A stretch of DNA of 64,000 nucleotides from CAIYRG01 sp963747255 (GTDB lineage: Bacteria; Pseudomonadota; Alphaproteobacteria; Micropepsales; Micropepsaceae): the NCBI GenBank assembly GCA_963747255.1, contig CAVVEG010000018.1, positions 124,001-188,000 of the forward strand. Reading direction: 5' to 3'. The notes beneath the pieces are model-generated. The model was given only the letters and a program-made list of their open reading frames with translations, did no database searches and was not told the origin of the DNA. Positions within the stretch are counted from its first letter, which is position 1. Each line of letters begins with the position of its first letter. Below, one piece after another: positions 1 through 9,931 of the stretch. The position numbers and the translations under genes are program-made.

Positions 1-455
1 AAAATTTCGATATTCGCTCTGTTTTATGCTCGCCGGACGCTCCTCAGCGACACAATTCAACGATGATACGGGAGCGCAGTAGAATGAGTGCCCCGGCGTT
101 CGATTACTGCATATAGTTCGAGATGGAAAGCAATATAGGGGAACGCGCGTTTTCCGGTGACACCAGCAGGCCGCTGGAATCATTTTCCGCATGGCGTCAG
201 CGAGCTTGCGCGAGCTACGTCGCGCGATGCATTCAACACCTTTCGCTGCGGCTTCGGTTTTGATTTCGGTCAGGCGAGTGCCGACTTTGAAACGGACAGC
301 AACGTCGAAATATGCGAAGACAACATGTCGCCATCCAACGGGACGAAGCAGCAATCCCGAGGCTGCAGGCATGATGGCCGGCAACCACCGTGTCAGGCTG
401 GATGGCAGACGCACCGCTTTGCGCTCAAACGATCACCACATCTGAGACGACGGGC
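1..455. other. Left-end stretch with no recognisable gene
   Basis: Short open frames exist here, but none has a recognisable product, and two overlap each other in different frames. The stretch probably holds the upstream region of the acyl-CoA mutase. I found no clear promoter box, operator or repeat by eye. Confidence 0.4.
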
Positions 456-1895
456 ATGAGACCTTCCGATAGGGAAGCAGCCCTCGACGACCTTCTGAGA
501 TTGAGCCTTGAGCCGCTCAAGACCCAGCCGTTCTATTCAGATAGCGGCCTCCCAGAATCCGTTTGGACCGCGCGTCCAGGTCAGGCACCCTTCGTGAGAG
601 GGTCTTCTGGAGACACTTACGCGGCACGACCCTGGACCGTGCGGCAGTATGCGGGTTTCGGCAGCGCCGCCGAAACCAATCAGCGCTTCAAGTGGTTGCT
701 CGCGCGGGGACAGACGGGAGTATCCGTGGCGTTCGACCTTCCGACACAAAGAGGTTTTGATTCGGATGCGCCGGAGGTTGTCGGTGAGGTCGGGCGCACT
801 GGTGTTGCGATCGACAGCGTCGACGACTTCAAGGAGCTTCTTGAGGGTATCTCGCTTCGAGATATCTCCGTTTCCATGACGATCAATTCAACGAGCCTCC
901 CCATCCTGGCGGCGCACATCGTGGCGGCCGAAGAGCGCGGCTACCGGGAAAAGGAGTTGCGTGGGACGATCCAGAACGATCCTCTTAAGGAATATATTGC
1001 TCGCAATACCTATGTCTTTCCCCCAGGAGCCTCCCTGTTTCTGGCTGGGGAAGTCATCCGGCATTGCACGCTTCATATGCCGAGATTTCATCCGATATCC
1101 GTGTCGGGATATCACTTCAAGGAAATGGGTGCGAACCCTGTTCAGGAAGTCTCGTTCATGATTGCGAACGGGCTTGAATACATCGACGAGTGCACACGTT
1201 TGGGTTTTTCCGTCGAGAAGGTTGCGCCAAAATTTTCCTTTTTTCTCGGTCTTGGGACCAACGTGCTCGTCGAAGCTGCCAAATTGCGTGCGGCGCGGTT
1301 CGTCTGGGCAACGTTACTCGCGAGCGTGTACCGGACGGACGACCCGGACAGCCGGAGAATGAAAATGCATTGCCAGACCTCCGGCGTCGAACTGAGCGCC
1401 GATACGATATTAGGCAACATCGGTCGCGTAACGTTACAGGCTCTGGCAGCAATCCTTGGAGGCACGCAGTCGTTGCATACGAATGCGTTCGATGAAGCTC
1501 TTGCCCTGCCCTCGCAGGAGGCCGAAGAGGTTGCCCTTCAAACCCAGGAGATACTTCGGGAAGAGGCGGGGTTGAGCAACGTAATCGACCCTCTCGGAGG
1601 AGCGTTTTATGTCGAGGCTCTCACCAAAGAAATCAGCGATCGCTGCACGAGTCTGATCGTTGGTATCAGACGACACGGCGGTATGATGCCTATCATCGAG
1701 AACGGATGGGCGAAACGGGCGATTCTGACTTCTGCGATCAAACACCAGGCGCACCTGGACCGGGATGAAGCAGATCGGCCTGGTGAATCCGACGAACAAA
1801 TACCTGCCCCGAGGATGAATTTCGAAACGCGCGATCACGATGCGATTGCAGCCCTGCAGCGGGAAAGGCTTTCGACGATACGCAAGAATTCGTGA
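456..1895 (+). CDS. B12-dependent acyl-CoA mutase, catalytic (large) domain
   Basis: This is the substrate-binding TIM-barrel part of a methylmalonyl-CoA mutase-type enzyme, which rearranges acyl-CoA carbon skeletons with adenosylcobalamin. Family marks are the PWTVRQYAGF segment with the active-site Tyr, VAFDLPTQRGFDSDAP, LRGTIQNDPLKEYIAR, SGYHFKEMGA with the catalytic His, and GGTQSLHTNAFDEALALP. The usual DPYNN-type stretch between the QTSG segment and the conserved R-V-T-L-Q region reads ADTILGN here, so the substrate may not be methylmalonyl-CoA. I chose the ATG at 456, where mutase-like sequence begins; GTG 390 and ATG 402 are open in frame but add unrelated residues. The frame ends at TGA 1893-1895, in the middle of the linker to the cobalamin domain, which continues in the next frame. 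Hydroxyisobutyryl-CoA mutase-type split enzymes are an alternative model. Confidence 0.85.
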   Translation: MRPSDREAALDDLLRLSLEPLKTQPFYSDSGLPESVWTARPGQAPFVRGSSGDTYAARPWTVRQYAGFGSAAETNQRFKWLLARGQTGVSVAFDLPTQRGFDSDAPEVVGEVGRTGVAIDSVDDFKELLEGISLRDISVSMTINSTSLPILAAHIVAAEERGYREKELRGTIQNDPLKEYIARNTYVFPPGASLFLAGEVIRHCTLHMPRFHPISVSGYHFKEMGANPVQEVSFMIANGLEYIDECTRLGFSVEKVAPKFSFFLGLGTNVLVEAAKLRAARFVWATLLASVYRTDDPDSRRMKMHCQTSGVELSADTILGNIGRVTLQALAAILGGTQSLHTNAFDEALALPSQEAEEVALQTQEILREEAGLSNVIDPLGGAFYVEALTKEISDRCTSLIVGIRRHGGMMPIIENGWAKRAILTSAIKHQAHLDRDEADRPGESDEQIPAPRMNFETRDHDAIAALQRERLSTIRKNS

Positions 1896-2601
1896 TAGTG
1901 CCGAAGTGGAACGGCTTCTTGTGCGTGCCTCGGAGATGGCTGCGGAACGGAAAAGCGGACTGATGGAGGTTGTGAAAGAGTGCGTCAGGGCCCGTGCTTC
2001 GATTGGTGAAATCAGCGCGGCTCTCGCGAGAACCTGCGGCGAATATCGTGGGGTTCCAATCGTTCAGCGCGGCGTCTACGGCGGGGAGTTGGAAAAGCGA
2101 CCAATCGCGAGAGGGAAGGCGATCACCGTACGAGAACGTTTTGGCACGCTGGGTGGCCCGCCGCGCCTATTGGTTGCCAAGCTTGGTCAAGATGGTCACG
2201 ACCGCGGAGCTTCCACTGTGGCGTCGGCACTGGCGGATCTGGGTTGGATTGTGGCGGTGACGCCGCTTTTTTCAAACGCAGACGAAGTACTGCGCCACTG
2301 CGGCGAGGCGGATTTCGATGTCCTGGGAATCTCGACATTATCGGATGGCCATGATGCTTCAATTCGACGATTGTTCGCGCTGCTAAAATCAATGGATGGG
2401 GGGAGACCCTTTCCCATTGTCGTGTGCGGCGGCGTTATCTCACCGAAGAGCAGCGCTGAATTGTTAGGGCTTGGCGTCGCGAGAATTTTCGGACCAGGGA
2501 CGTCGGTTGTTCACATCAATTCGATTTTGAGCGACCTCGCGGAGGAAAGAAGACGGCGTCTTCACAACCAGATTGGACAGTTTCCTCACTGGTCCGCTTG
2601 A
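1840..2601 (+). CDS. Cobalamin-binding domain of the acyl-CoA mutase (same gene, shifted frame)
   Basis: The C-terminal part is a B12-binding Rossmann domain with the K-x3-D-x-H-x2-G signature (KLGQDGHDRG), whose His is the lower cobalt ligand, and the later VCGGV glycine-rich strand. Before it lies the helical linker normally found at the end of the mutase large domain (DSAEVERLL through GEISAALARTCGEYR). Joining frame 0 to frame +1 by dropping one base near 1888-1890 gives IRKN followed by RDSAEVE and a 714-residue chain, the normal size of a single-chain mutase. The ATG at 1840 is therefore probably not a real start; the first residues from it resemble nothing. Stand-alone small subunits of split mutases usually lack this linker, which favours one frameshifted gene. 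Confidence 0.8.
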   Translation: MRLQPCSGKGFRRYARIRDSAEVERLLVRASEMAAERKSGLMEVVKECVRARASIGEISAALARTCGEYRGVPIVQRGVYGGELEKRPIARGKAITVRERFGTLGGPPRLLVAKLGQDGHDRGASTVASALADLGWIVAVTPLFSNADEVLRHCGEADFDVLGISTLSDGHDASIRRLFALLKSMDGGRPFPIVVCGGVISPKSSAELLGLGVARIFGPGTSVVHINSILSDLAEERRRRLHNQIGQFPHWSA

Positions 2602-2774
2602 GAATCCAACGTCCGAGGTCGCGACGGTTGCCGGACCTGCAAATGAGCCGGTAGCAAATCGAGATCATGGTACGGCATCAACCATTGCTTCAATCGCCAA
2701 CACGTCGGGCGGCAGGCCCATGGGGAACTTGAATATCTTGTGCTCCGTATGTTCTCAAGAGTTAGAGTTTTTCG

Positions 2775-3650
2775 TCACTTCACGAGTCGCTTGCGGATCG
2801 ACATCAATTCGCGACGGCGTTGTGCGGTCACCGTGGGGTAAGCCATCTTAAGCTCCTCGAAGGTATCGAGGACAATCTGGGAGACGATTAGCCGGGCGTT
2901 CTCTTTGTCATCAGCGGGCACGATATACCAGGGAGAATCCTGTGTGCTTGTCGCACTGAGACATTCCTCATACGCCTTCATGTACTGCTTCCAGAATTTT
3001 CGCTCTTCGATGTCCGCCAGACTGAATTTCCAATTCTTTTCCGGCTCGTCGATGCGTTCGAGGAAGCGCTTTCGCTGCTCTTCTTTCGAGAGGTGGAGAT
3101 AGAACTTGACGATGCGGGTTCCGTTACAGAACAGGTGCTTTTCCAAATCGACGATGGAGCGATAGCGCGCATGCCAGGCCTGCTTTTCATGATGCAGTGC
3201 ATCGGGGAGTCCCTCGCTGCAGAGAATCTCGGGATGGACTCGGACGATCAGCACCTCTTCGTAATAGGATCGGTTGAAGATGCCGATCCGGCCGCGTTCC
3301 GGCAGATCGCGCGTGGTGCGCCAAAGAAAGTCGTGCTCCAACTCGGCGGCGCTGGGATGTTTGAAGCTGAACACCTGGCAACCCTGCGGGTTAACCCCGG
3401 ACATCACATGCCTGATGGCTCCGTCTTTTCCTGCCGCATCCATCGCCTGAAAGATCAGAAGGATGGCATGGCGGTTGGAGGCGTAGAGTAATTGCTGTTG
3501 CAAACTGAGTTGCGCAACGTGCTCCATCAGTAGTGTCTCGTATTGCGCCTTCGATTTGTAAACCGGCTCAACCTTCGTCGGCCGCTTTTTGAGGTTGACG
3601 TCTTCTCCCTCCCCGACGCGAAAGTCCTTTGAATGTATTTTCATCGTCAT
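2775..3650 (-). CDS. ppk2: Polyphosphate kinase 2 family protein
   Basis: PPK2 enzymes use inorganic polyphosphate to phosphorylate nucleoside mono- or diphosphates in the cytoplasm. The 291-residue protein has the family Walker A (QAMDAAGKDG, residues 68-77, usually GMDAAGKDG), the FNRSYYEEVL segment from residue 125 and the long C-terminal helical region of single-domain PPK2s. Its ATG overlaps the stop of the upstream H+-ATPase gene in an ATGA of four bases, so the two are probably translationally coupled. It is the last gene of the ackA-xfp-ATPase run. Whether it makes ATP from AMP or ADP, or another nucleotide, cannot be read from the sequence. Confidence 0.92.
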   Translation of the reverse strand: MTMKIHSKDFRVGEGEDVNLKKRPTKVEPVYKSKAQYETLLMEHVAQLSLQQQLLYASNRHAILLIFQAMDAAGKDGAIRHVMSGVNPQGCQVFSFKHPSAAELEHDFLWRTTRDLPERGRIGIFNRSYYEEVLIVRVHPEILCSEGLPDALHHEKQAWHARYRSIVDLEKHLFCNGTRIVKFYLHLSKEEQRKRFLERIDEPEKNWKFSLADIEERKFWKQYMKAYEECLSATSTQDSPWYIVPADDKENARLIVSQIVLDTFEELKMAYPTVTAQRRRELMSIRKRLVK

Positions 3651-6322
3651 TCTTTCGGCTGGGCCGATTGGCTGTAGCGGGTTTGTTCGCTCCTGATCGC
3701 TCGCTCCGCCTCGAGCCAGTCCTGAACCGCGTGACCGTCGTTGCGGCCATGGCGCTCATACAGTTCATAGGCTCGCCTGGTGATCCGTCCTTTCGCGTCG
3801 GCAGTTTCCTTAGCCAATAAGGGTGCGGCCGTTGGATCGAATACCCGATAAGCAAGCAGCTTCACGCGGTCGTTCACAAGAAACCAGGCCAGAGCGTAGC
3901 CCCAGACGAACGCCGCCCAACCCCAGCCAAGCGGCGTCATGAACAGTCCGTAAACCGCAATCAGCGTCGCCACTATCTGTGTGCCCAGCACGGCCACCCA
4001 TAGAATCGGCGCGGGGCGTATTGACCAGAACGGGCCGCGCGTGCGGGTCAGGAAGATGGTCAGATGTCCGGCGACGGACAGCTTCAAATACATCAGCGTC
4101 TGGATGTGTGCGCGGTCGAGATGAAAGACGCGCTCGGCAAGATAGAACAAGCCAAACGCGGCCACGACCCCGATCATGCCTAGAACCGTCGAGATTCCAA
4201 GCACCATGCGCATGTTCCAGGCTTCAGGCTTATCCTTGTAATGAACATTATCGTAAGCAATGGACAGGATGGCGCCATCGTTGAGCAATACCAGCATCAC
4301 GATCATCACCGCCGTCAGCGGATAGAAATTGAAGACCAGGATCGCGAGCGTCATGAAGAAGAGGACCCGCAGTGTCTCGGTGATCCGGTAGATCGCGTAG
4401 CTATTCATTCGCTGGAAGATTTTCCGGCTCTCCTTCATAGCGTCGACGATCACCGACAGGCCGGGCGTCATCAGCACGATGGAGGCCGCCGCGCGCGCCG
4501 CGTCGGTCGCGCCCGAAACGGCGATGCCGCAGTCGGCCTTCTTGAGCGCAGGTGCGTCATTCACCCCGTCGCCCGTCATGCCCACGATGTGGTCACGCTG
4601 CTGCAGAATTTCGACAATATGGAATTTGTGTTCGGGGAACACCTGCGCAAAGCCGTCTGCGTTCTCGATGGAGGCGGTTTCCGCCGGGCTCTCCTTGCGC
4701 TTGGCGTCGCCCAGGCCACTGGCATCGAGAATGTTAGTGCCCATGCCCAATTTCTTGGCGGTCTCGAGCGCGATGGCCAGCGCGTCGCCTGTCACCATCT
4801 TGATCCTCACCCCCATCTGCCGCGCTGTCACAATGGTTGACCTCGCATCGTCGCGCGGCGGATCGAACAGAGGCAAAACCCCCTGAAACTGCCATTTGCC
4901 GTCTGCATCGCAACGGGCCACACCCAACGAGCGGAACCCACGCGCCGCGAAGTCGTTGACTGCCTTGTCGACGGCGGGCTTCACCTCTCCGGCATTGGCC
5001 GACAACGCCAGGATCACCTGCGGCGCGCCCTTCGTCACCTTGAATTCTTTCCCGTCCGGGCCCTTGACGGTGGCTTCGGTGCGTTTGTGTACCGGATCGA
5101 ACGGCTGGAAATGGACCACCTGGTAGGGTTTCAAGATTTGATCGTTCTTCAGGCCGCCCAGCACGGCCAGGTCGATGGTGTCCTTGTTGTCGGCGCGCGA
5201 GGCCAGTGAGGCGATGAGGATGACTTGCTCGGCAGAGACACTGTTCACGCTGAATGGATCGCCCAGCGTCAATTTATTCTGGGTCAAGGTGCCGGTCTTG
5301 TCCGCACACAGCACGTCCACGCCCGCCAATTCTTCGATGGCGGCCAACCGGGTCACGATCGCCCGCTTCCCGGCGAGCAGGCGCGCACCGACCGCCATGG
5401 TCACGGACAGCACCGTGGGCATCGCCACGGGAATCGCGGCCACGGTCAACACCAGCGCGAACTGCAATGTGGTAAGAATCGGGTCGCCGCGGAAGAGCGC
5501 GACGGTAATGATCAACGCTACCAAAGCCACCGCGAGCATGATCAGATAGTCGCCGATCTTGAGCACTGCGCGTTGAAAATGGCTGACGGTGTGCGCTTCC
5601 TGCACCAATTGCGCCGTCTTGCCGAAGTAGGTGTTGGCGGCCGTGGCGTAGACGAGCGCGCCGATTTCGCCCTGGCGAACGATCGAACCGGAGAACACTG
5701 CCTCGCCCGATTTGCGCGAGGCGGGCAGGGATTCGCCCGTCAGTGCGGACTGATCCACCTCTATCGGGTCACCCTCCAGCAGCCTCGCATCCGCCGGCAC
5801 GATGTCCCCCAGACGCATGCGAATGACGTCGCCCGGCACCAACTCGCGCGCCGGCGGATTGATCCACTTTCCATCACGTATCACGCGGGCCTTGATCGCG
5901 AGTTTCGCCTTCAGAGCGGCAATGGCGTTGCCCGCCTGATGTTCTTCCCAGAATCCCACCACGGCGTTGGCCAGAAGCAGAACGAGGATGATGCCAAAGT
6001 CCGGCCAATGCCGGTCTGCGGCGGAGAGGACCACAGCCACTTCGATCATCCAGGGGATTGGACCCCAAAAATACGAGAGGAATTTCAGAAGCTCGTTGGT
6101 CTTCTTTTCTTCAATCTCGTTGGGCCCATATTGAGTCAGGCGCTTTTCCGCTTCGGCCTGCGTGAGCCCATCCGGCGATGAGCCCAATTTCTTCTCCACT
6201 TCCGGCAAGGGAAGGGATTTCAGATCGTCCTTCGTATCGGGTTTTGATCCCGGCTTGGATTCGGAAGCCTTGGGCAGATCGGGTTTGGGTTCCACGGTGG
6301 GCGATCCTTCGGTCCTTGCCAA
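3647..6322 (-). CDS. P-type plasma-membrane H+-ATPase (type IIIA)
   Basis: This is an 891-residue cation pump in the inner membrane that uses ATP to export protons. Visible parts are an N-terminal cation-ATPase domain (about 40-110), paired membrane segments near 80-133, the actuator TGES loop at 195-198, the phosphorylated Asp in DKTGT at 341-345, the hinge GDGVND at 584-589, and six further C-terminal membrane segments. Length and motif spacing fit fungal/plant-type proton pumps found in some bacteria. The start is odd: the frame has no ATG near its beginning. TTG at 6322 lies three bases after the phosphoketolase stop, and GTG at 6295 has an AAGGA about nine bases upstream and is a good alternative. 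The N-terminus is Pro/Lys/Ser-rich and probably disordered. Confidence 0.92.
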   Translation of the reverse strand: MARTEGSPTVEPKPDLPKASESKPGSKPDTKDDLKSLPLPEVEKKLGSSPDGLTQAEAEKRLTQYGPNEIEEKKTNELLKFLSYFWGPIPWMIEVAVVLSAADRHWPDFGIILVLLLANAVVGFWEEHQAGNAIAALKAKLAIKARVIRDGKWINPPARELVPGDVIRMRLGDIVPADARLLEGDPIEVDQSALTGESLPASRKSGEAVFSGSIVRQGEIGALVYATAANTYFGKTAQLVQEAHTVSHFQRAVLKIGDYLIMLAVALVALIITVALFRGDPILTTLQFALVLTVAAIPVAMPTVLSVTMAVGARLLAGKRAIVTRLAAIEELAGVDVLCADKTGTLTQNKLTLGDPFSVNSVSAEQVILIASLASRADNKDTIDLAVLGGLKNDQILKPYQVVHFQPFDPVHKRTEATVKGPDGKEFKVTKGAPQVILALSANAGEVKPAVDKAVNDFAARGFRSLGVARCDADGKWQFQGVLPLFDPPRDDARSTIVTARQMGVRIKMVTGDALAIALETAKKLGMGTNILDASGLGDAKRKESPAETASIENADGFAQVFPEHKFHIVEILQQRDHIVGMTGDGVNDAPALKKADCGIAVSGATDAARAAASIVLMTPGLSVIVDAMKESRKIFQRMNSYAIYRITETLRVLFFMTLAILVFNFYPLTAVMIVMLVLLNDGAILSIAYDNVHYKDKPEAWNMRMVLGISTVLGMIGVVAAFGLFYLAERVFHLDRAHIQTLMYLKLSVAGHLTIFLTRTRGPFWSIRPAPILWVAVLGTQIVATLIAVYGLFMTPLGWGWAAFVWGYALAWFLVNDRVKLLAYRVFDPTAAPLLAKETADAKGRITRRAYELYERHGRNDGHAVQDWLEAERAIRSEQTRYSQSAQPKE

Positions 6323-6325
6323 GGC

Positions 6326-8701
6326 TCAGATTCGTTGGGGCTGGCCCCACTTCCAGTTCCGGATTTCCGGCATGTCCTGGCCGTGCTGGTCGATGTACCG
6401 CTTATGCTCGATGAGCTTGTCTTGCATGGTTTGCTTGAGGTAGGCGCCTTTAGCGCCCAACTGCGGCAACCGATCGACCACGTCTTGCACCAGATGGAAC
6501 CGGTCCAGGTCGTTCTGCACCCTTATGTCAAAGCCAGTCGTGATCGTGCCCTCTTCCTTGTAGCCCCGGACGTGCAAATTGCGGTTGGTCCGCCGGTATG
6601 TCAGCCGGTGAACCAGCCAGGGATATCCATGAAAGCCAAAGACGATGTGCTTGTCCTTGGTGAACAGCGAGTCGTAATCCCTGTCGCTCAGCCCGTGCGG
6701 GTGCTCCGTGCTGGGCTGCAGTTTCATGAGATCAACGACATTTACCACCCGGATTTTCAGGTCGGGCAGATGATTGCGGAGGATCGAAACGGCGGCCAGT
6801 ACTTCCAGCGTGGGCGTGTCTCCGCAACAGGCCATCACCACGTCGGGTTCGCCGCCCCGATCGTTGCTGGCCCATTGCCAGATGCTGATGCCTTCAGTGC
6901 AATGCACAACTGCCGAGTCCATGGTCAGCCATTGCGGCAGAGGGTGTTTGCCAGCCACCACTACGTTCACGTAATGCCGGCTGCGTAGGCAGTGATCGAA
7001 GACCGACAGCAAACAATTGGCATCGGGTGGCAGGTAAACGCGCACGATATCGGCCTTCTTGTTGATCACGTGATCGAGGAAGCCGGGATCCTGGTGCGTG
7101 AAACCGTTGTGATCCTGCTGCCAGACATGGGAGGCGAGCAGATAGTTCAGCGACGCGATCTTCCGCCGCCACGGGAGTTCCGCCGTAACCTTCAGCCACT
7201 TGGCATGCTGGTTGAACATCGAATCGACGACATGGATGAACGCCTCGTAGCAATTGAATAGCCCGTGGCGCCCGGTCAGCAGATATCCTTCCAGCCAGCC
7301 CTCGCATTGGTGCTCGCTCAGCATCGAGTCCAGCACGCGTCCGGCAGGAGCGAGGAATTCGTCATTCCCGACGATGCGCGCATCCCATTGACGATCGGTG
7401 GCTTCAAAAACCGCGCTGAGGAGATTCGAGACGGTCTCGTCGGGCCCGAAAATCCGGAAGTTGCGCTGCTCGTGATTTAGCTTGGCCACGTCACGCAGGA
7501 ACTGCCCCAGAACCATTGTATCCTGGCCATCGACGGCGCCAGGCGAAGTCACTGTAACGGCATGCGCATGGAAGTCCGGCATGCGCAGGTCGCGCAGCAG
7601 CATGCCGCCGTTGGTGTGAGGATTGGCACCCATCCGCCGGTCGCCCTTGGGTGCCAGCTCTGCCAATTCCGGCACAAGCCGGCCATCGTCGTCGAACAGT
7701 TCTTCTGGCCGGTAGCTTTTCATCCAGTCCTCAAGCTGCCTGAGATGATCCGGATGCTCGGCATCAACCAGAATCGGTACCTGGTGCGCCCTGAACGTGC
7801 CCTCGACTTGCAGACCATCAACGACTTTCGGTCCCGTCCAGCCCTTGGGTGACTTGAGCACGATCATCGGCCAGCGTCGCCGCGTGGCGTCGTTCTTTGT
7901 TCGCGCATTGCTTTGAATTTGCCGGATGTCCTCGATGGCCTGCTCCAACGCAGCGGCCATCAATTGATGCATTGCTTTGGGTTCATCACCTTCCACAAAT
8001 TGGGGCGTCCAGCCGCAGCCGCGGATGAATTGCTCCAGTTCCTCATGTTCGATGCGGGCCAGGACGGTCGGATTGCTGATCTTGTAGCCATTGAGATGCA
8101 GGATCGGGAGTACGGCCCCGTCGGTAATTGGGTTGAGAAATTTGTTGGACTGCCACGCGGTCGCTAAGGGACCCGTTTCCGCTTCACCATCGCCGATGAC
8201 ACACGCGACGATGAGATCCGGGTTGTCGAATGCGGCTCCGAAGGCATGGCTGAGCGAGTACCCTAGTTCGCCACCTTCGTGAATCGAACCCGGCGTCGTC
8301 GGCGCAACATGGCTGGAAATCCCGCCCGGAAACGAGAACTGTTTGAAGAGCCTTTTCAGCCCGGCTTCGTCCTGGCTGACGTCCGGATAAATCTCACTGT
8401 AGGTGCCTTCGAGGTAGGTATTGCCCACCAGCGCAGGGCCGCCGTGGCCGGGGCCCGCGATGTAGAACATATCCAGATCATACTTCGTGATGACCCGGTT
8501 TAAATGTACGTAGATGAAGTTTTGGCCCGGAGTCGTGCCCCAATGTCCGACCACCAGCGGCTTCACGTGGGACAGCTTCAGCGGCTCACGCAAAAGCGGA
8601 TTGTCGTAAAGATAAATCTGACCGACCGACAGATAGTTGGCTGCGCGCCAGTAGGCATCCATCTTGTGCAACAATTCCGGGGTCAGCGTGCTGGCCTTCA
8701 T
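6326..8701 (-). CDS. xfp: Xylulose-5-phosphate/fructose-6-phosphate phosphoketolase
   Basis: This thiamine-diphosphate enzyme splits xylulose-5-P or fructose-6-P with phosphate into acetyl phosphate and an aldose phosphate. The 791-residue length matches the family. GPGHGG (83-88), the HEGGELGYSL segment and the ThDP/Mg motif GDGEAETGPLATAW (from 170) are all present. It starts three bases after the acetate kinase stop on the same strand. Together they form a phosphoketolase-acetate kinase bypass that turns sugar phosphates into acetate and ATP. The gene is intact. Confidence 0.96.
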   Translation of the reverse strand: MKASTLTPELLHKMDAYWRAANYLSVGQIYLYDNPLLREPLKLSHVKPLVVGHWGTTPGQNFIYVHLNRVITKYDLDMFYIAGPGHGGPALVGNTYLEGTYSEIYPDVSQDEAGLKRLFKQFSFPGGISSHVAPTTPGSIHEGGELGYSLSHAFGAAFDNPDLIVACVIGDGEAETGPLATAWQSNKFLNPITDGAVLPILHLNGYKISNPTVLARIEHEELEQFIRGCGWTPQFVEGDEPKAMHQLMAAALEQAIEDIRQIQSNARTKNDATRRRWPMIVLKSPKGWTGPKVVDGLQVEGTFRAHQVPILVDAEHPDHLRQLEDWMKSYRPEELFDDDGRLVPELAELAPKGDRRMGANPHTNGGMLLRDLRMPDFHAHAVTVTSPGAVDGQDTMVLGQFLRDVAKLNHEQRNFRIFGPDETVSNLLSAVFEATDRQWDARIVGNDEFLAPAGRVLDSMLSEHQCEGWLEGYLLTGRHGLFNCYEAFIHVVDSMFNQHAKWLKVTAELPWRRKIASLNYLLASHVWQQDHNGFTHQDPGFLDHVINKKADIVRVYLPPDANCLLSVFDHCLRSRHYVNVVVAGKHPLPQWLTMDSAVVHCTEGISIWQWASNDRGGEPDVVMACCGDTPTLEVLAAVSILRNHLPDLKIRVVNVVDLMKLQPSTEHPHGLSDRDYDSLFTKDKHIVFGFHGYPWLVHRLTYRRTNRNLHVRGYKEEGTITTGFDIRVQNDLDRFHLVQDVVDRLPQLGAKGAYLKQTMQDKLIEHKRYIDQHGQDMPEIRNWKWGQPQRI

Positions 8702-8704
8702 GGC

Positions 8705-9931
8705 TTAGGATTCCCGAATTGAACCGATATCGAGAACACGGCACACCGTCTTGGCGATCATGCATTCTTCGTCCGTGTGAATGACGCGGACCGCAACCCG
8801 GCTCGCCGCCGCGGAAATCACGCCGTCACTTGTTACATTGCGCTTTTCTTCGAGTTGAATTCCAAGGAATCCCAGCCCCACACAAATCCGAGCGCGGACC
8901 GTGGGTGCATTTTCGCCGATGCCTCCTGCGAAGACGAGTGTGTCCAAACCACCGAGCGCAGCGGCGAATGCGCCGATCCATTTCTTGATCTGATAGCAAA
9001 ACAGCGCAATCGCTTCGCTCGCCCGTACGTCCTGCGCTTCGCACGCCAGCAAGTCGCGCATATCGGAGCTGGTTTCGGAGATCCCGAGCAGCCCGGACTG
9101 AAAATTGACCATCTCGTTGAATCGCTTCGCGCTCATATTCTCAGTGCGCGTCAGGTACCAAACCAACCCGGGATCGATATCGCCGGTGCGGGTGCTCATC
9201 GGCACTCCGGCCGTCGGGGTAAAACTCATACTCGTATCGACGGGTTTGCCGTCACACACCGCCGCCAGGCTGGCGCCGTTGCCGAGGTGCGCGAGGATCA
9301 CGCGGCCAGTCGTTGCCGCAGGGTCGTCGAGGCGTGCGAGTTCTTCCATCAGATAGGCATAGGACAAACCGTGGAAACCGTAGCGCCGAACTCCCTGCGC
9401 TTCGTAGCGGCGTGGGATCGGCAACAATCGGGCAACGCGCGGCAGGTCGTGGTGAAAAGCGGTGTCGAAACACGCCACCTGGGGCAAGTCGGAAAATCGG
9501 CGATGAAACGCCTCAGTCAACAGGATCTCCTCGGGCAGATGCTCTGGATCGAAGGGACTAAGCCGGTGCAGCTCCTCAACCATTTCCGCAGTGACGAGTT
9601 GCGGTTTGCTATACTTTGGTCCGCCATGCACCACGCGATGTCCCACCGCGGCCAGTCCCTCGCGACCGCTGCGTTCCTCGATCCAGTCCATCAGAACGCC
9701 CACTGCCACCGTGTGATCCGGCACCGTCACGGCGCGCGCAAAGTTATCCGCTGGGTTCACGCCCGTTACCCGCAAAATGGTTTGCGGCAGCCCAATTCGC
9801 TCGATCCCGCCCGCCAGAATCCGCTGCAGCGGGTCAGCGGCCTCGAACAGCGCGAACTTGATGCTCGATGAGCCTCCATTGATCGTCAGAATGCGCGGAT
9901 TAGGGTGCGGCACGGCCAGCCTTTCCGTCAC
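8705..9931 (-). CDS. ackA: Acetate kinase
   Basis: Acetate kinase converts acetyl phosphate and ADP to acetate and ATP in the cytoplasm. The 408-residue protein has the ASKHA-fold marks TINGGSSSIKFALFE near the N-terminus, GHRVVHGGPKY, the FDTAFH segment, YGFHGLSY and the DTSMSFTPTAGVPMSTRTGDIDP region. The first codon is a GTG at 9931, inside the end of the upstream HAD gene (32-base overlap); a second GTG at 9913 is possible and no ATG is available. Directly followed by xfp, which makes its substrate, so ATP yield from the phosphoketolase route is the likely role. Confidence 0.95.
   Translation of the reverse strand: MTERLAVPHPNPRILTINGGSSSIKFALFEAADPLQRILAGGIERIGLPQTILRVTGVNPADNFARAVTVPDHTVAVGVLMDWIEERSGREGLAAVGHRVVHGGPKYSKPQLVTAEMVEELHRLSPFDPEHLPEEILLTEAFHRRFSDLPQVACFDTAFHHDLPRVARLLPIPRRYEAQGVRRYGFHGLSYAYLMEELARLDDPAATTGRVILAHLGNGASLAAVCDGKPVDTSMSFTPTAGVPMSTRTGDIDPGLVWYLTRTENMSAKRFNEMVNFQSGLLGISETSSDMRDLLACEAQDVRASEAIALFCYQIKKWIGAFAAALGGLDTLVFAGGIGENAPTVRARICVGLGFLGIQLEEKRNVTSDGVISAAASRVAVRVIHTDEECMIAKTVCRVLDIGSIRES

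Noticed and set aside
5225..6181. A 318-residue open frame on the plus strand
   Set aside because: It lies opposite the well-supported H+-ATPase gene, has low-complexity His/Arg/Gln-rich composition and no family motif; it is an antisense shadow.
8777..9871. A 364-residue open frame on the plus strand
   Set aside because: It is antisense to acetate kinase and shows no recognisable domain or ribosome site.
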